The translations under genes were made by a program, and so were the position numbers. Shown one piece after another: positions 34,418 through 44,469 of a DNA stretch of 64,000 bases. The DNA comes from Cellulophaga sp. RHA19. Its GTDB lineage: Bacteria; Bacteroidota; Bacteroidia; Flavobacteriales; Flavobacteriaceae. The stretch is taken from NCBI RefSeq assembly GCF_002813425.1, contig NZ_PHUL01000001.1:124001-188000 (forward strand), given 5' to 3'. Every line of letters starts with the position of its first letter. Position 1 is the stretch's first letter. Under the pieces are notes generated by a model. It ran no database searches. It was not told where the DNA came from and saw only the letters and a program-made list of their open reading frames with translations.

Positions 34418-34458
34418 AATCCCGCCAATTTCTATACAAATAGAAAGCTGACGGGATT
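34418..34458 (-). terminator. terminator-like hairpin between queA and rlmN
   Basis: AATCCCG (34418-34424) pairs with CGGGATT (34452-34458), and within it TTTCTAT pairs with ATAGAAA, making a long stem with a small internal bulge. The T tract on the minus strand is short and interrupted, so termination may be partial. Confidence 0.6.
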
Positions 34459-34483
34459 TTAATTGTATGTATTAAAATGTTAA

Positions 34484-35533
34484 TTATATAATTAACATTG
34501 CATCTCCGTAAGAGTAAAATTTGTAGCTTTCTAAAATAGCCTCTTTGTATGCTTTTTTCATAAGGTCATGACCTACAAAAGCAGAAACCATCATTAACAA
34601 AGTAGACTTTGGTAAGTGAAAGTTTGTTACCATAGAATTAGCAATACTAAAATCATAAGGAGGAAAAATAAATTTATTTGTCCATCCTTCATACGTATTT
34701 AAGTGTCCGTTAGAAGAAACAGCACTTTCTAAACCACGCATTGCTGTTGTACCAATAGCACAAATTCTACGCTTACCATCTATAGCAGAGTTTACTACTT
34801 CTGTTGCTTTTTCATCTATAACCAACTCTTCACTATCCATTTTATGTTTAGATAAATCTTCTACCTCTACCGGGTTAAAAGTACCTAAACCAACATGTAA
34901 AGTTAACTCTGCAAAATCTACACCTTTAATTTCTAATCTCTTTAATAAGTGTTTAGAAAAGTGTAAACCTGCTGTTGGCGCAGCTACAGCACCTTCGTGC
35001 TTAGCATATATTGTTTGGTAACGATCCTCATCTGTCTCCTCTACATCTCTTTTAATGTATTTAGGAAGTGGAGTTTCGCCTAAATCTTTTAATTTTTGTC
35101 TAAAGTCTGTATAAGAACCATCATATAAAAAGCGTAATGTTCTACCTCTAGATGTTGTGTTATCTATAACCTCAGCTACTAGAGTTTCATCATCACCAAA
35201 ATATAATTTATTACCAATTCTTATTTTACGAGCAGGATCTACTAAAACATCCCATAAACGTTGTTCTGCATTTAACTCACGTAATAAAAACACTTCAATT
35301 CTTGCTCCAGTTTTTTCTTTATTACCGTATAAACGAGCAGGAAAAACTTTAGTATTGTTTAAAACCATTACATCACCTTCATCAAAATAGTTGATTAGGT
35401 CCTTAAACATTTTGTGTTCAATTTTACCGGTTTCTCTATGTATTACCATCAATTTAGCTTCATCCCTGTGTTCTGATGGATACTCGGCTAACAAATTGTC
35501 TGGAAGTTCAAAATTAAAGCTAGATAATTTCAT
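34484..35533 (-). CDS. queA: S-adenosylmethionine:tRNA ribosyltransferase-isomerase QueA
   Basis: QueA transfers the ribosyl part of SAM to preQ1 in tRNA, forming epoxyqueuosine. Family segments are [22 protein letters not shown] at the N-terminus (with L/A at 10-20), [14 protein letters not shown] near 54, [10 protein letters not shown] near 185, [10 protein letters not shown] near 214 and a C-terminal YSFGDAML-like YSYGDAMLI. Length is 349. It lies 200 bp downstream of aroA, separated by a terminator. Confidence 0.95.
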   Translation of the reverse strand: MKLSSFNFELPDNLLAEYPSEHRDEAKLMVIHRETGKIEHKMFKDLINYFDEGDVMVLNNTKVFPARLYGNKEKTGARIEVFLLRELNAEQRLWDVLVDPARKIRIGNKLYFGDDETLVAEVIDNTTSRGRTLRFLYDGSYTDFRQKLKDLGETPLPKYIKRDVEETDEDRYQTIYAKHEGAVAAPTAGLHFSKHLLKRLEIKGVDFAELTLHVGLGTFNPVEVEDLSKHKMDSEELVIDEKATEVVNSAIDGKRRICAIGTTAMRGLESAVSSNGHLNTYEGWTNKFIFPPYDFSIANSMVTNFHLPKSTLLMMVSAFVGHDLMKKAYKEAILESYKFYSYGDAMLII

Positions 35534-35606
35534 TTAGTATTTTTTATGATGTTAACGGTTATACATAACCAATGAAAACTAAAAAGATATTTATTTTTAT
35601 GTTAAT

Positions 35607-35638
35607 AAAAAAGCACCCAATGTTTTACCATTTAGTGC
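35607..35638 (-). terminator. terminator after aroA
   Basis: On the minus strand GCAC...AAATG pairs with CATT...GTGC with a 2-nt bulge, followed by a run of six T. It lies about 100 bp after the aroA stop and before queA. A second small hairpin GGCGTT/AACGCC is at 35691-35711. Confidence 0.55.
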
Positions 35639-35735
35639 ATATTTTCTTAATTTTTGTTTTATGCGATTGCAAATATACTATCCTAGCATAGGCGTTGTCA
35701 AGTAAAACGCCAATTAAATAACAATATACCAGTAT

Positions 35736-36965
35736 TTAGGCCTCTTTTATGCCAAATTTAAGCTGTTTTAAATCTGTCCAGAAATCTGGGTACGATTTTG
35801 ACACTACTCCTGCATCATTAATAAAAATTGTTGTTTTTAAAGCCAAAGGAGCAAACGCCATTCCCATTCTGTGGTCATTGTACGTATCTATAGCAATGTC
35901 TTTATTAATTTTAGATGTTGATTTTATAGTTAAAGTTTTGTCTGTAACCTCTATAGACGCTCCTAATTTTGTCAGTTCTATTTTTAGAGCTTCCAACCTA
36001 TCTGTTTCTTTAATTTTTAAAGTATGCAAACCTGTTAAATGGCATCCTAAACCTAACCCAAATGTAGTTACCGCTATTGTTTGCGCAATATCTGGGGCAT
36101 TGCTAAGGTCTTTTGTAATTTCTTGTGTTTCTTTATCTGTTATCTTTTTTAAAATCACTTTATTATCTAAAAAAGTAGTTTCTACTCCAAAGTCTGTGTA
36201 AATATCAGCCAAAACACTATCTCCTTGCAAACTATCTTTTTTATATGCCGATAAGCTAATCTCGGTACCAACAGCAGACATTGCAACAATACTGTAATAG
36301 TAAGATGCCGAGCTCCAATCTGACTCTACAACCAATGTAGTATCACTAACAGATTTTTTTGACTCAACCTTAATAGTATTACCCTTAAAAGAGTTTTTTA
36401 CTCCTATTTGAGTAAGTAGAGCAAGTGTCATTTTTATATAAGGCACAGAGGTAATTTTACCTACCAACTCTAACTCTAATCCATTATCTAAACTTGGAGC
36501 TGTTAATAATAATGAAGAAATATACTGGCTACTAATATTAGCTGGCAAACTAACTTTTTGCTGCGTTATTTTTTTACCTTTTATGTGTAAGGGAGGATAA
36601 CCACTGTTTTCTAAATAAGTAATATCTGCCCCTAAAGATGTTAATGCATCTACTAAAACACCAATTGGCCTCTCTGTCATACGTTTAGACCCTGTAAGCA
36701 CGACCTCTTTACCATCTTGACAAGAAAAATACGTAGTTAAAAAACGCATTGCTGTACCTGCGTGATGAATATCTACTTCTCCTTTAGATACCTTAATCCC
36801 TTTACGCATAACAACTGCATCATCAGAATTAGAAAGGTTTTCTATTTTTATATTTGGATATAGGGCCTGTAACAATAACAAACGATTAGACTCACTTTTA
36901 CTTCCTGTTATTTTAATAGCAGAATTTAATGTTTTGTTTTCTGGGGCTGACAAATGTAATTTCAA
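35736..36965 (-). CDS. aroA: 3-phosphoshikimate 1-carboxyvinyltransferase (EPSP synthase)
   Basis: AroA joins shikimate-3-phosphate with phosphoenolpyruvate in the shikimate pathway. Visible motifs are ITGSKSESNRLLLLQAL near residue 19 (Lys/Arg for S3P), HAGTAMRFLTTYF near 65, SSQYISSLLL near 144 and DNHRM-type YNDHRMGMAFAPLAL near 363. The length of 409 is slightly shorter than the usual 430. The start appears to be TTG at 36965, since no in-frame ATG lies near the conserved N-terminus. It follows the MazG-like gene by 33 bp, probably in one operon running from rsgA. Confidence 0.95.
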   Translation of the reverse strand: MKLHLSAPENKTLNSAIKITGSKSESNRLLLLQALYPNIKIENLSNSDDAVVMRKGIKVSKGEVDIHHAGTAMRFLTTYFSCQDGKEVVLTGSKRMTERPIGVLVDALTSLGADITYLENSGYPPLHIKGKKITQQKVSLPANISSQYISSLLLTAPSLDNGLELELVGKITSVPYIKMTLALLTQIGVKNSFKGNTIKVESKKSVSDTTLVVESDWSSASYYYSIVAMSAVGTEISLSAYKKDSLQGDSVLADIYTDFGVETTFLDNKVILKKITDKETQEITKDLSNAPDIAQTIAVTTFGLGLGCHLTGLHTLKIKETDRLEALKIELTKLGASIEVTDKTLTIKSTSKINKDIAIDTYNDHRMGMAFAPLALKTTIFINDAGVVSKSYPDFWTDLKQLKFGIKEA

Positions 36966-36998
36966 TGTAAAAGACTTTAAGTGATTAAAAATAAGAAC

Positions 36999-37325
36999 TT
37001 ATTTTAATTTTTTATTATTGTGATGACGATCGTGATCTCTTTTTGTTTTAAGATCTAACTTTTTATCAAAAGCATCTTGCAAGTTTATACCTGTTTGGTT
37101 TGCAAGACAAAGCACAACAAACATAACGTCTGCTAGTTCTTCACCTAAATCTTTATTTTTATCAGACTCTTTTTCGCTTTGTTCTCCGTATCTACGCGCA
37201 ATAATACGTGCCACTTCACCTACTTCCTCTGTAAGCTGAGCCATATTTGTAAGCTCGTTAAAATAGCGAACTCCGTGTTCCTTAATCCAATTATCTACAG
37301 CTTCTTGTGCGTTTTCTATGTTCAT
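36999..37325 (-). CDS. MazG-like nucleotide pyrophosphohydrolase
   Basis: A 108-residue all-alpha NTP pyrophosphatase of the MazG superfamily. The metal-binding pattern is complete: EEVGEVARI (about residues 32-40) and GEELADVMFVVLCLAN (about 62-77), i.e. ExxE and ExxD. Such enzymes remove non-canonical or excess nucleoside triphosphates; the substrate is not predictable. The C-terminus is rich in His, Asn and Lys. The gene shares one base with the upstream transglutaminase-like gene and lies 33 bp before aroA. Confidence 0.87.
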   Translation of the reverse strand: MNIENAQEAVDNWIKEHGVRYFNELTNMAQLTEEVGEVARIIARRYGEQSEKESDKNKDLGEELADVMFVVLCLANQTGINLQDAFDKKLDLKTKRDHDRHHNNKKLK

Positions 37326-39337
37326 TATATTTTTGTTAAAACTACCTTTTCATTTTCTTTTTCAATAAGTAATTTAAAGTAATTTTTTACCGCAGCATAA
37401 TAATCTGGCGTTACAATTGCCTTATTTATAGATTCTTTTACTAATAAGTGGACCTGATTATTTTTTTGGTTCACATTAAAAGTAAAAGATCCTAATTGCT
37501 CTGGTAAAGCTATACTTTTTACTTCTGGCAAAGTTTCTACTTTATATCCTGCAGGAATTTCTACAATAATTCTATAGGTTGTTTCTGTTGGATAACTAAA
37601 ATCTATTGGATAACTCCTTTTTTCTAACTTAAAAGGGTTGCTTTTAGATCTGTAAAAAAACATTGGAGAAAAATAAATTTTATCACCAATAACATCTGCC
37701 TGACTTTCTTTTACAAATTTATAACTTTCAAGGATTGGTTTACTTAAATCTGTACTGTTTTTTACTTCAAAATCAGATATTTCTAAATCTAGAGCCTTTT
37801 CAATCTTTTCTATATAACTATCTTCATCTGCCTCATTGTAATTATTGCGATAAATCCTTGCATTATGAAGCTTAGCAACTTTTCTAACTGCACCAGATAG
37901 CACTCCGTTCTCATCTAACTTAGATGTCATCATTATAACTTTAGTAGATTGTTCATTAGGGTATAAACTTATTGTAGAAGAACCTCCATCTTTACTAATG
38001 ATCCTTCCCTCCCAATTTAACACTCTTGTAGGCATTACATTAGGCATATTATAGATACTTGTTGCATCTAACAATACTATTCCTCTATCTGTTTTTATAG
38101 CAGAAACAACATAATTATAGCCTTCTCTAGTAGGAAATATTGGTATACCATTACCTCTAGTACTTACTAAAACAGGATATGCATCTAAACCGGCATACCT
38201 AAGCATAGAGGTTAGCATTAAGTTTATATCTGCAACATTACCAACACTTTCTTTATAAGCTTTACGTACTCCATTATATGTGTACTTACCATAAATACCA
38301 TTCCACTTTACTTTACTTTTTACAAAATTATAAATTAATGCCGCTTTTTGCATTGGATCTGTAATTGAAGCAATCAACATATCTATATCTTGATTATAAT
38401 AACCTGTTTTATTTAACTCTACGCCAAAACTAGGGCTATCATAAATTGTCTTTACTACATTCTTCCAAGTTGATGAATAATATTTAGGAATACTGTTAGG
38501 GTACTGCACAGAAGAAAGTTCATACTTTACGGCTGCTCTATAATTATCTATGTTATTTATATATGGTTCTTCTTTTAGAGCAGGAATATCTACTAGATTG
38601 TAAATATGCTTGTTTTCAAAAAAATCTACTTTATCCGAATTAAAATTTGTACTTACTGTTGCCCCTCTTGCTTCTCTACTTTTACTTTTTATAGTAATAC
38701 CAGAATTAACTCTAGTTACCTTTGGATATATACCAAGATAACCTTTAGAATTTAACTTAAAGTTGTAATATTCTGGTGAAGAAAAAGAAGCTTCTATTTT
38801 ATTTGCAGGTATACTGTGTTGAAAAATATAATCATCTACATTATATATGAACGGAGAGTTGATTCTATACTTATATTCTATTACACTACCATCTTTTATA
38901 TTTGGCATTGTAAATTTTGTTTGGTCATAAAATTCTGATAACTCGGATTCAAAAATACCGTCCTTCTTCAACTTTGTTTCTTCTATATCACCATCAACTA
39001 TATTATAGGTGATAGCTTTTAATCCCATAACTCTTTCCCTATTTCCCTGAGATGCTTTATAAAGCCTAATAGGCTTTGTAGCAAAATCATAACCATCTTT
39101 ATTATAAATTTTAACTCTTTCAAATACCTCTGTAACTAATTCAAAACCGTTAGCATTATCATATTTAAAATAACTGCTTCTTTTTTTATATAAATAAGCT
39201 GCACTTGCAGATGAGTCTAAAGGATGTACCTTTTCATTTAGTTCTTGAATAGATACTTTTCCAAAATCATAATCTTGAGCAGAAATTAAGCTAATGGTTA
39301 AACTGAATAGTACTACTAAACTGTATTTTTTAATCAT
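37325..39337 (-). CDS. exported DUF3857/transglutaminase-like protein, catalytic residues lost
   Basis: A 670-residue protein with a signal peptide (1-20), a DUF3857 beta domain (about 60-230), a transglutaminase-like domain (about 280-430) and a C-terminal beta domain (DUF3858-like, about 540-650). In the transglutaminase fold the active Cys position reads GNVADINLML, with Val368 in place of Cys; the His position is Tyr409 (GYNYVVSA); only Asp424 (LLDATS) is kept. It therefore looks non-catalytic. It lies directly after a paralogue with an intact triad (39383-41296), 45 bp upstream. Role unknown, probably periplasmic or surface. Confidence 0.85.
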   Translation of the reverse strand: MIKKYSLVVLFSLTISLISAQDYDFGKVSIQELNEKVHPLDSSASAAYLYKKRSSYFKYDNANGFELVTEVFERVKIYNKDGYDFATKPIRLYKASQGNRERVMGLKAITYNIVDGDIEETKLKKDGIFESELSEFYDQTKFTMPNIKDGSVIEYKYRINSPFIYNVDDYIFQHSIPANKIEASFSSPEYYNFKLNSKGYLGIYPKVTRVNSGITIKSKSREARGATVSTNFNSDKVDFFENKHIYNLVDIPALKEEPYINNIDNYRAAVKYELSSVQYPNSIPKYYSSTWKNVVKTIYDSPSFGVELNKTGYYNQDIDMLIASITDPMQKAALIYNFVKSKVKWNGIYGKYTYNGVRKAYKESVGNVADINLMLTSMLRYAGLDAYPVLVSTRGNGIPIFPTREGYNYVVSAIKTDRGIVLLDATSIYNMPNVMPTRVLNWEGRIISKDGGSSTISLYPNEQSTKVIMMTSKLDENGVLSGAVRKVAKLHNARIYRNNYNEADEDSYIEKIEKALDLEISDFEVKNSTDLSKPILESYKFVKESQADVIGDKIYFSPMFFYRSKSNPFKLEKRSYPIDFSYPTETTYRIIVEIPAGYKVETLPEVKSIALPEQLGSFTFNVNQKNNQVHLLVKESINKAIVTPDYYAAVKNYFKLLIEKENEKVVLTKI

Positions 39338-39382
39338 AATAAATTGGGTTATTTGGTTGTGGGGTTTTAGCTAACTTTTGGT

Positions 39383-41296
39383 TTATTTTTTCACTAAAAC
39401 AATTTTAGTATTATCTAGTAATGATACTTTTTTTCTAAAGTCACGATAGTCTTTGTATTTCTCTTTTGGATAATATCCTTCTTTAATAAGTAATTTTCTT
39501 TTGTACTCTACATTTTTTAAGTCTTCTGATAACTTATAAGATACACTGTACATTCCAAATTCGTTTTCTATTAAAGTGTCATTAGGCATTGCCTCAACTT
39601 TAAAACTATTAGGAAGCAAAATATTAAACTCATCTTCATCTAAATAGCCTCTTTGTATTTCTAAAGGCAACTTTCTATTTCTATACCTATCTGGTACTCC
39701 ATTATTTCTGTTTAACGCATTTACCCTAAACAACAATCTCTCTCCGCTTACAGAAGCGTAGTTTACTGCCTCTAAACTAACTTTTTCAGTAAATACAATA
39801 CTGTCTCTATTATTTAAAAAATTATAATTATTAATAGTTAAGTTGTTTATATAACTCCAGTAAGATGCATAATGCTTTTTAACATCAGTAGATGCCTTTC
39901 TTTCTATACTAAACCTATCATCATACTGTATTCCCTTTGTAGTAATAACTGCATCTGCAGAAATTGTTCCTGTATTAGACAATGTAATACGAGCTTCTGT
40001 TTTCTGATAATTATCTTCATTAACATAACTATCCGTTTGTACCAACTCACCTCCATCTGGCTTTATTACGTGTACCATTCTACCATCTGTAAAATCTCCT
40101 AAAAATCCAAATGGATGTATCTGAGACGTACAATCAATCCAATAATACTTATCACTGCTTTCTATTGCTAAAATTACATGGTTACCTTCTGCCAGTGATG
40201 CAAAATCTTTTTTAAAACTTTCTTTATAATTACCAGCCTCTACGTGAGTATAAAATGCTTTTACGCCAACTGCCTGTAATAAGGCCATTGTGTAATTAGA
40301 TAATCCTTTACAATCTCCATACTTTACCCTATCTACATCTAATGCAGATATAGGCTGCATACCTCCAATACCTACCTGTACACTTATATACCTTGTATTA
40401 TCCTGCACATACTTATATACAATTTTTGCTTTTTCAATATCGGATTTAGCTTCTTTTGTTAATGATTTTATTGTATTTATGGTAGATTCTGGTAACTTAT
40501 CTCTATTAACTAATAAATTAGAGTACATCCATTTACCTAAATCTTGCCAAGATTTTATTGAAGCATCGTAACCACCATATGTAAAGTTTATAGGTCTTAT
40601 TTGCAGTTGTGGTGAAATCTTATGAAAAGCCGGACTTAAACTTTCTTTTTTTAATGCAGGTATATTTTTTACTGCATAAGAAGTACTTCCATTTTTTATT
40701 ATTTTTTCAACATCTAAACCTGTCAAATTCTGCTCCTTAACTTCTGGCTTAAAGCTTTCATCATCATAAGTTAATGTGATACTACTTTTTTCTGTACTTA
40801 AATAAAATGAATCTAAAAAGTACCAAGTAGGTATTAATTCACCAGTATTAGAGTTGGTGTACTCATAAGTAAACTCCATTGTGTAAGGGTAAGCTATTGG
40901 AGTATAGTCTAAATATTTTACTCTGGAGTCTGAGTATAATGTACTACCGCTTACTGCACTAACATCTTTAAAGTCTTTTTCTTTAAACTTACCTATTTGT
41001 TTACCAAACTGATTGTATACTAAGGCCTGTACAGAAACTACTTTCCTGTCTAAATCATACCCCACAGACGCATGTGTTGCACCATTTCCATACTTATTTA
41101 AAACAGTAACAATTCGTCTTAATTTAATACTCATTTTAGTTTTAGAACTAATATGAATATCCATTTGATCTAACCTAACAACAGCATTTGCATTTTTGGT
41201 TAAATTGGAATTAATTAATAAAGACTGATGATTAATTTCTTGTGCTTCAGATAGTTGTATGCAAAGAAATAATATAAAGAAAAAAAATACTCTCAT
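39383..41296 (-). CDS. exported DUF3857/transglutaminase-like protein, intact triad
   Basis: A 637-residue protein of the same architecture as the next gene: signal peptide (1-18), DUF3857 domain (about 50-220), transglutaminase core (about 270-400) and C-terminal beta domain. The catalytic triad is complete: Cys329 in YGDCKGLS, His373 in GNHVILA and Asp388 in WIDCTS. Such proteins may act as peptidases or cross-linkers of envelope proteins; the substrate is unknown. An exact TAnnTTTG box lies 50 bp upstream (41346-41353), so it may start its own transcript within the larger operon. Confidence 0.87.
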   Translation of the reverse strand: MRVFFFFILFLCIQLSEAQEINHQSLLINSNLTKNANAVVRLDQMDIHISSKTKMSIKLRRIVTVLNKYGNGATHASVGYDLDRKVVSVQALVYNQFGKQIGKFKEKDFKDVSAVSGSTLYSDSRVKYLDYTPIAYPYTMEFTYEYTNSNTGELIPTWYFLDSFYLSTEKSSITLTYDDESFKPEVKEQNLTGLDVEKIIKNGSTSYAVKNIPALKKESLSPAFHKISPQLQIRPINFTYGGYDASIKSWQDLGKWMYSNLLVNRDKLPESTINTIKSLTKEAKSDIEKAKIVYKYVQDNTRYISVQVGIGGMQPISALDVDRVKYGDCKGLSNYTMALLQAVGVKAFYTHVEAGNYKESFKKDFASLAEGNHVILAIESSDKYYWIDCTSQIHPFGFLGDFTDGRMVHVIKPDGGELVQTDSYVNEDNYQKTEARITLSNTGTISADAVITTKGIQYDDRFSIERKASTDVKKHYASYWSYINNLTINNYNFLNNRDSIVFTEKVSLEAVNYASVSGERLLFRVNALNRNNGVPDRYRNRKLPLEIQRGYLDEDEFNILLPNSFKVEAMPNDTLIENEFGMYSVSYKLSEDLKNVEYKRKLLIKEGYYPKEKYKDYRDFRKKVSLLDNTKIVLVKK

Positions 41297-41345
41297 TGGT
41301 TGGTTTTGGTTGAGCCTAAATTAATAAAAACCCTTAAAAAACCTA

Positions 41346-41353
41346 CAAAAATA
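41346..41353 (-). promoter_or_regulatory. -7 box upstream of the transglutaminase pair
   Basis: The minus strand reads TATTTTTG, matching TAnnTTTG, in the short gap after dtd. Expected transcript start is near 41342. No -33 TTG was found. Confidence 0.45.
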
Positions 41354-41360
41354 TATACGA

Positions 41361-41813
41361 TTATTCTTTATTTTTTGTATCCATTATTATTGTTACAGGA
41401 CCATCATTAAGTAAATCTACTTTCATGTCTGCACCAAAGACACCTGTGCCCACAGACTTACCCATAGTAGTTTCTAATTGCTTAACAAAAGTAGCATATA
41501 AAGGTTTTGCAAGTTCTGGCCTTGCTGCTTTTATATAAGAAGGTCTATTACCTTTTTTTGTTGCAGCGTGTAGTGTAAACTGGCTTACAACTATTACATC
41601 TCCTTTACAATCTAAAAGAGAGTTATTCATTACTCCGTTTTCGTCATTAAAAATTCTGAGATTTGCAATTTTACGAGTCAACCAATCTATGTCTTCTTTA
41701 GTGTCTTCTGCTTCTATTCCTAATAAAATTAAAAGACCTGAATCTATTTTAGAAATTAGTTTTTCGTTAACAGTAACACTTGCTCTTGTTACTCTTTGTA
41801 TTACTGCTCTCAT
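41361..41813 (-). CDS. dtd: D-aminoacyl-tRNA deacylase
   Basis: Dtd hydrolyses D-amino acids (and mischarged glycine) from tRNA. The N-terminal [15 protein letters not shown], the active-site SQFTLHA (usual SQFTLYA) near residue 78 and the cis-proline loop NDGPVTI near 138 are present. Length is 150. Its ATG overlaps the rsgA stop by 4 bp, so the two are translationally coupled. Confidence 0.96.
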   Translation of the reverse strand: MRAVIQRVTRASVTVNEKLISKIDSGLLILLGIEAEDTKEDIDWLTRKIANLRIFNDENGVMNNSLLDCKGDVIVVSQFTLHAATKKGNRPSYIKAARPELAKPLYATFVKQLETTMGKSVGTGVFGADMKVDLLNDGPVTIIMDTKNKE

Positions 41814-42763
41814 TTTTTTTCTCCGTAAATATCCTGTCTGTAGTTTTCCTCTTCACCTGTAATCATTTGCACATAACTTTTATATCTGCTCCAAGCAACT
41901 TCATCATTCTCTAAGGCATCTTTTACAGCACACTTGGGCTCATCTATATGCAAGCAGTTATTAAACTTACATTCACTTTTTAAAGCAAAAAACTCAGGAA
42001 AATAGTCACCTATCTCCTCTTTTTCCATGTCTACTATTCCAAAACCACGTATACCAGGTGTGTCTATAATTTGAGCTCCAAAATCCAAATCGTACATTTC
42101 TGCAAATGTTGTGGTGTGCTGTCCTTGCATATGTTGTTCAGATATTTCTTTGGTTTTTATATTTAAATCTTTATCTATAGTATTTACCAAGGTAGATTTA
42201 CCTACACCAGAATGACCAGAAAACATACTTATTTTTCCTGTCATCATTTCTTTTACCTTATCTACGTTTTTACCTGTTTTTGCAGAAATACCTACGCAAG
42301 TATAACCAATACTACGGTACAATGCAGCTAAATATTTAACATCTAAAAGCTCATCTTCGTTATAGGAATCTATCTTATTAAATAATAGAACTGCAGGTAT
42401 GCCATAAGCTTCCGCCGTCACTAAAAAACGATCTATAAAACTTGTAAATGTTTGCGGATTATTTAACGTTATCATTAAAAAAACCTGATCTAAGTTAGAC
42501 GCAATTATATGTGTTTGCTTAGATAAGTTTACAGACTTACGTACAATGTAATTTTTGCGGTCTTTAATTTCTGTAATGGTTGCATTGGTTTCATCTCCAC
42601 TTTTTTCAAGCTCAAAAACAACTTTATCTCCTACTGCAATAGGATTGGTACTTTTTATACCTTTTAAACGGAACTTACCTTTTATCCTACAGTCATAAAA
42701 CACACCGTCATCTGTTTTTACAGTGTACCAACTTCCAGTAGATTTATAAACAGTTCCTATCAT
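41810..42763 (-). CDS. rsgA: ribosome small-subunit GTPase RsgA
   Basis: RsgA is a circularly permuted GTPase that acts late in 30S assembly. An OB-fold N-terminus (about 1-70) is followed by permuted G motifs: G4 NKID near 126, G1 GHSGVGKST near 183 and G3 DTPG near 228. The C-terminal zinc finger is visible as [14 protein letters not shown] (Cys-x4-Cys-x-His-x5-Cys) near residues 270-283. Length is 317. It is the first gene of the run rsgA-dtd-transglutaminase pair-mazG-aroA. Confidence 0.96.
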   Translation of the reverse strand: MIGTVYKSTGSWYTVKTDDGVFYDCRIKGKFRLKGIKSTNPIAVGDKVVFELEKSGDETNATITEIKDRKNYIVRKSVNLSKQTHIIASNLDQVFLMITLNNPQTFTSFIDRFLVTAEAYGIPAVLLFNKIDSYNEDELLDVKYLAALYRSIGYTCVGISAKTGKNVDKVKEMMTGKISMFSGHSGVGKSTLVNTIDKDLNIKTKEISEQHMQGQHTTTFAEMYDLDFGAQIIDTPGIRGFGIVDMEKEEIGDYFPEFFALKSECKFNNCLHIDEPKCAVKDALENDEVAWSRYKSYVQMITGEEENYRQDIYGEKK

Positions 42764-42873
42764 TTTGTATTCTTTATTTTACTTTCTTTTTACAAAGAAA
42801 CAATATATGTGTTATACTACCGTCTTTTTTTTATCGTTAAAAAAATATATAAACAACAAACAAATTAACAATT

Positions 42874-43317
42874 ATGAAAAAATTATTATTTTTTGCATTT
42901 ATCCTTTGCTTATCAACAGTAGATTTATCTGCCCAACAATTTAAAGTTATTACTAGTGTTGAGTCTATTGTTCCTAACGGATTAGGAAGATCTAGAATAA
43001 TTTCTGCCAACGAAGAGAAAGATTACAAAGAGTATACTTCTACACAGACTGAAGAAGATAATACAAGAAACAAATCTAAAAGAGGTGATATTAGAGTTAA
43101 AGGTTTTGATGAAACTAAATTACTTAACTTTTATAACATCGGTGGAATTAGATTTCAGAATATAGCTGCTAATGACGCCATTATAACTTCAAAAATTAAT
43201 GCAATGGTTGCAGAAGGTTGGGAGCTAGCCTTTGTAACTAGTGCTGTAGAAAGTGAAGCTGGTAAAGGTGATGGTAAAGGTATTTTTATTACCAGATATA
43301 TTTTTAAGAAAAAATAA
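42874..43317 (+). CDS. small exported protein (hypothetical)
   Basis: A 147-residue product with a signal peptide (1-20, ending LSAQ). The middle is charged (NEEKDYKEYTSTQTEEDN). The C-terminal half, about residues 85-147, has the pattern of a DUF4177-like fold: NIGGIRFQNIAAND, INAMVAEGWELAFVTSA, and a closing GIFITRYIFKK strand. Function unknown. It stands alone between divergent rsgA and convergent DAHP synthase and is followed by a terminator. A glycine/lysine-rich loop (GKGDGKG) precedes the last strand. Confidence 0.75.
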   Translation: MKKLLFFAFILCLSTVDLSAQQFKVITSVESIVPNGLGRSRIISANEEKDYKEYTSTQTEEDNTRNKSKRGDIRVKGFDETKLLNFYNIGGIRFQNIAANDAIITSKINAMVAEGWELAFVTSAVESEAGKGDGKGIFITRYIFKKK

Positions 43318-43335
43318 TTTATTAAACCTTTTTAT

Positions 43336-43369
43336 AAAAATCCCGATGCATTTTACATCGGGATTTTTT
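43336..43369. terminator. bidirectional terminator between convergent genes
   Basis: A stem of five A plus TCCCGATG pairs with CATCGGGA plus T run (43336-43348 and 43356-43369) with a small loop. Runs of A and T on the two sides allow termination from both directions. Confidence 0.9.
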
Positions 43370-43380
43370 TATCTCTAAAA

Positions 43381-44463
43381 TTATCCTTTAATAATTTTTT
43401 CTTGGTGGTTTATAGACTCTTGGTGTATTGCTTTAAACATTTTTAAAACAAACTCTTCACTTAAGCCTTTAGACTCACCTTCTAAAATCATAGCTCCTAA
43501 AATTTCGTTCCATCTTGTAGATTGCAAAACAGCAACGTTTTTTTCTTTTTTAAGCGCTCCAATTCCGTCAGAAATTTTCATTCTTTTTCCTAAAGTTTCA
43601 ATTAACTGTGCATCAATAACATCTATTTGTGCACGTAAATTACTTAAATCTTTATTGTATTCCGCTTCAGGGTCTGATTCTTTTCTTATTTTTAAATCGC
43701 GCATAATTTGCACTAATTTTTCTGGTGTTACTTGTTGTGCAGCATCACTCCATGCATTATCTGGATCAAAGTGAGTTTCTACCATTAATCCATCAAAATT
43801 AAGATCTAATGCTGTTTGTGACACATCAAAAATCATATCTCTGTTTCCTGTAATATGAGACGGATCGTTAATTAATGGTAAATCTGGAAATCTATTTTTA
43901 AACTCAATAGCCAGTTGCCATTCTGGTATGTTTCTATATTTTGTTTTCTCGTAAGTAGAAAAACCTCTGTGTATTGCACCTAAATTTTTAATTCCCGCAG
44001 TATGTAAACGCTCTATACCACCTAACCACAAAGATAAGTCTGGGTTAATTGGGTTTTTTACCAATACAATTTTATCTGTACCAGCTAAAGCATCTGCAAT
44101 TTCTTGCATGATAAACGGACTTACAGATGTACGTGCACCAATCCATAATAAATCTATATCATGTTCTAATGCCAATTCTACGTGGGCTCTATTTGCAACC
44201 TCCGTACAGGTTTTCATTCCTGTTTCTTCTTTTACTTTTTGCAACCACTTAAGACCTAACAAGCCTACACCTTCAAAATTCCCTGGACGAGTTCTTGGCT
44301 TCCAAATACCTGCTCTATAATAACTTACATCGGTATCTTTTAATTGATGAGCAATTTTTAAAACTTGCTCTTCTGTTTCAGCACTACACGGCCCTGCTAT
44401 TACTAGTGGATGATCTAGTTTCATGTCATCCAACCATGTTCTCATTTCTTTTGAATTTTCCAT
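43381..44463 (-). CDS. bifunctional 3-deoxy-7-phosphoheptulonate synthase / chorismate mutase
   Basis: Two enzymes of aromatic amino acid synthesis are fused. The N-terminal DAHP synthase (about 1-260, type I-beta/KDO8P-synthase-like) shows LVIAGPCSAETEEQ near 20, AGIWKPRTRPGNFEGVG near 51, VKNPINPDLSLW near 140 and NDPSHITGNRD near 200. The C-terminal AroQ-type chorismate mutase (about 270-360) shows LRAQIDVIDAQLIETLGKRM and a closing HQESINHQEKI helix. Length is 360. It is the last gene of the pheA-aminotransferase-tyrA operon. As pheA here lacks a mutase domain, this fusion supplies it. Confidence 0.95.
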   Translation of the reverse strand: MENSKEMRTWLDDMKLDHPLVIAGPCSAETEEQVLKIAHQLKDTDVSYYRAGIWKPRTRPGNFEGVGLLGLKWLQKVKEETGMKTCTEVANRAHVELALEHDIDLLWIGARTSVSPFIMQEIADALAGTDKIVLVKNPINPDLSLWLGGIERLHTAGIKNLGAIHRGFSTYEKTKYRNIPEWQLAIEFKNRFPDLPLINDPSHITGNRDMIFDVSQTALDLNFDGLMVETHFDPDNAWSDAAQQVTPEKLVQIMRDLKIRKESDPEAEYNKDLSNLRAQIDVIDAQLIETLGKRMKISDGIGALKKEKNVAVLQSTRWNEILGAMILEGESKGLSEEFVLKMFKAIHQESINHQEKIIKG

Positions 44464-44469
44464 CTTTAC

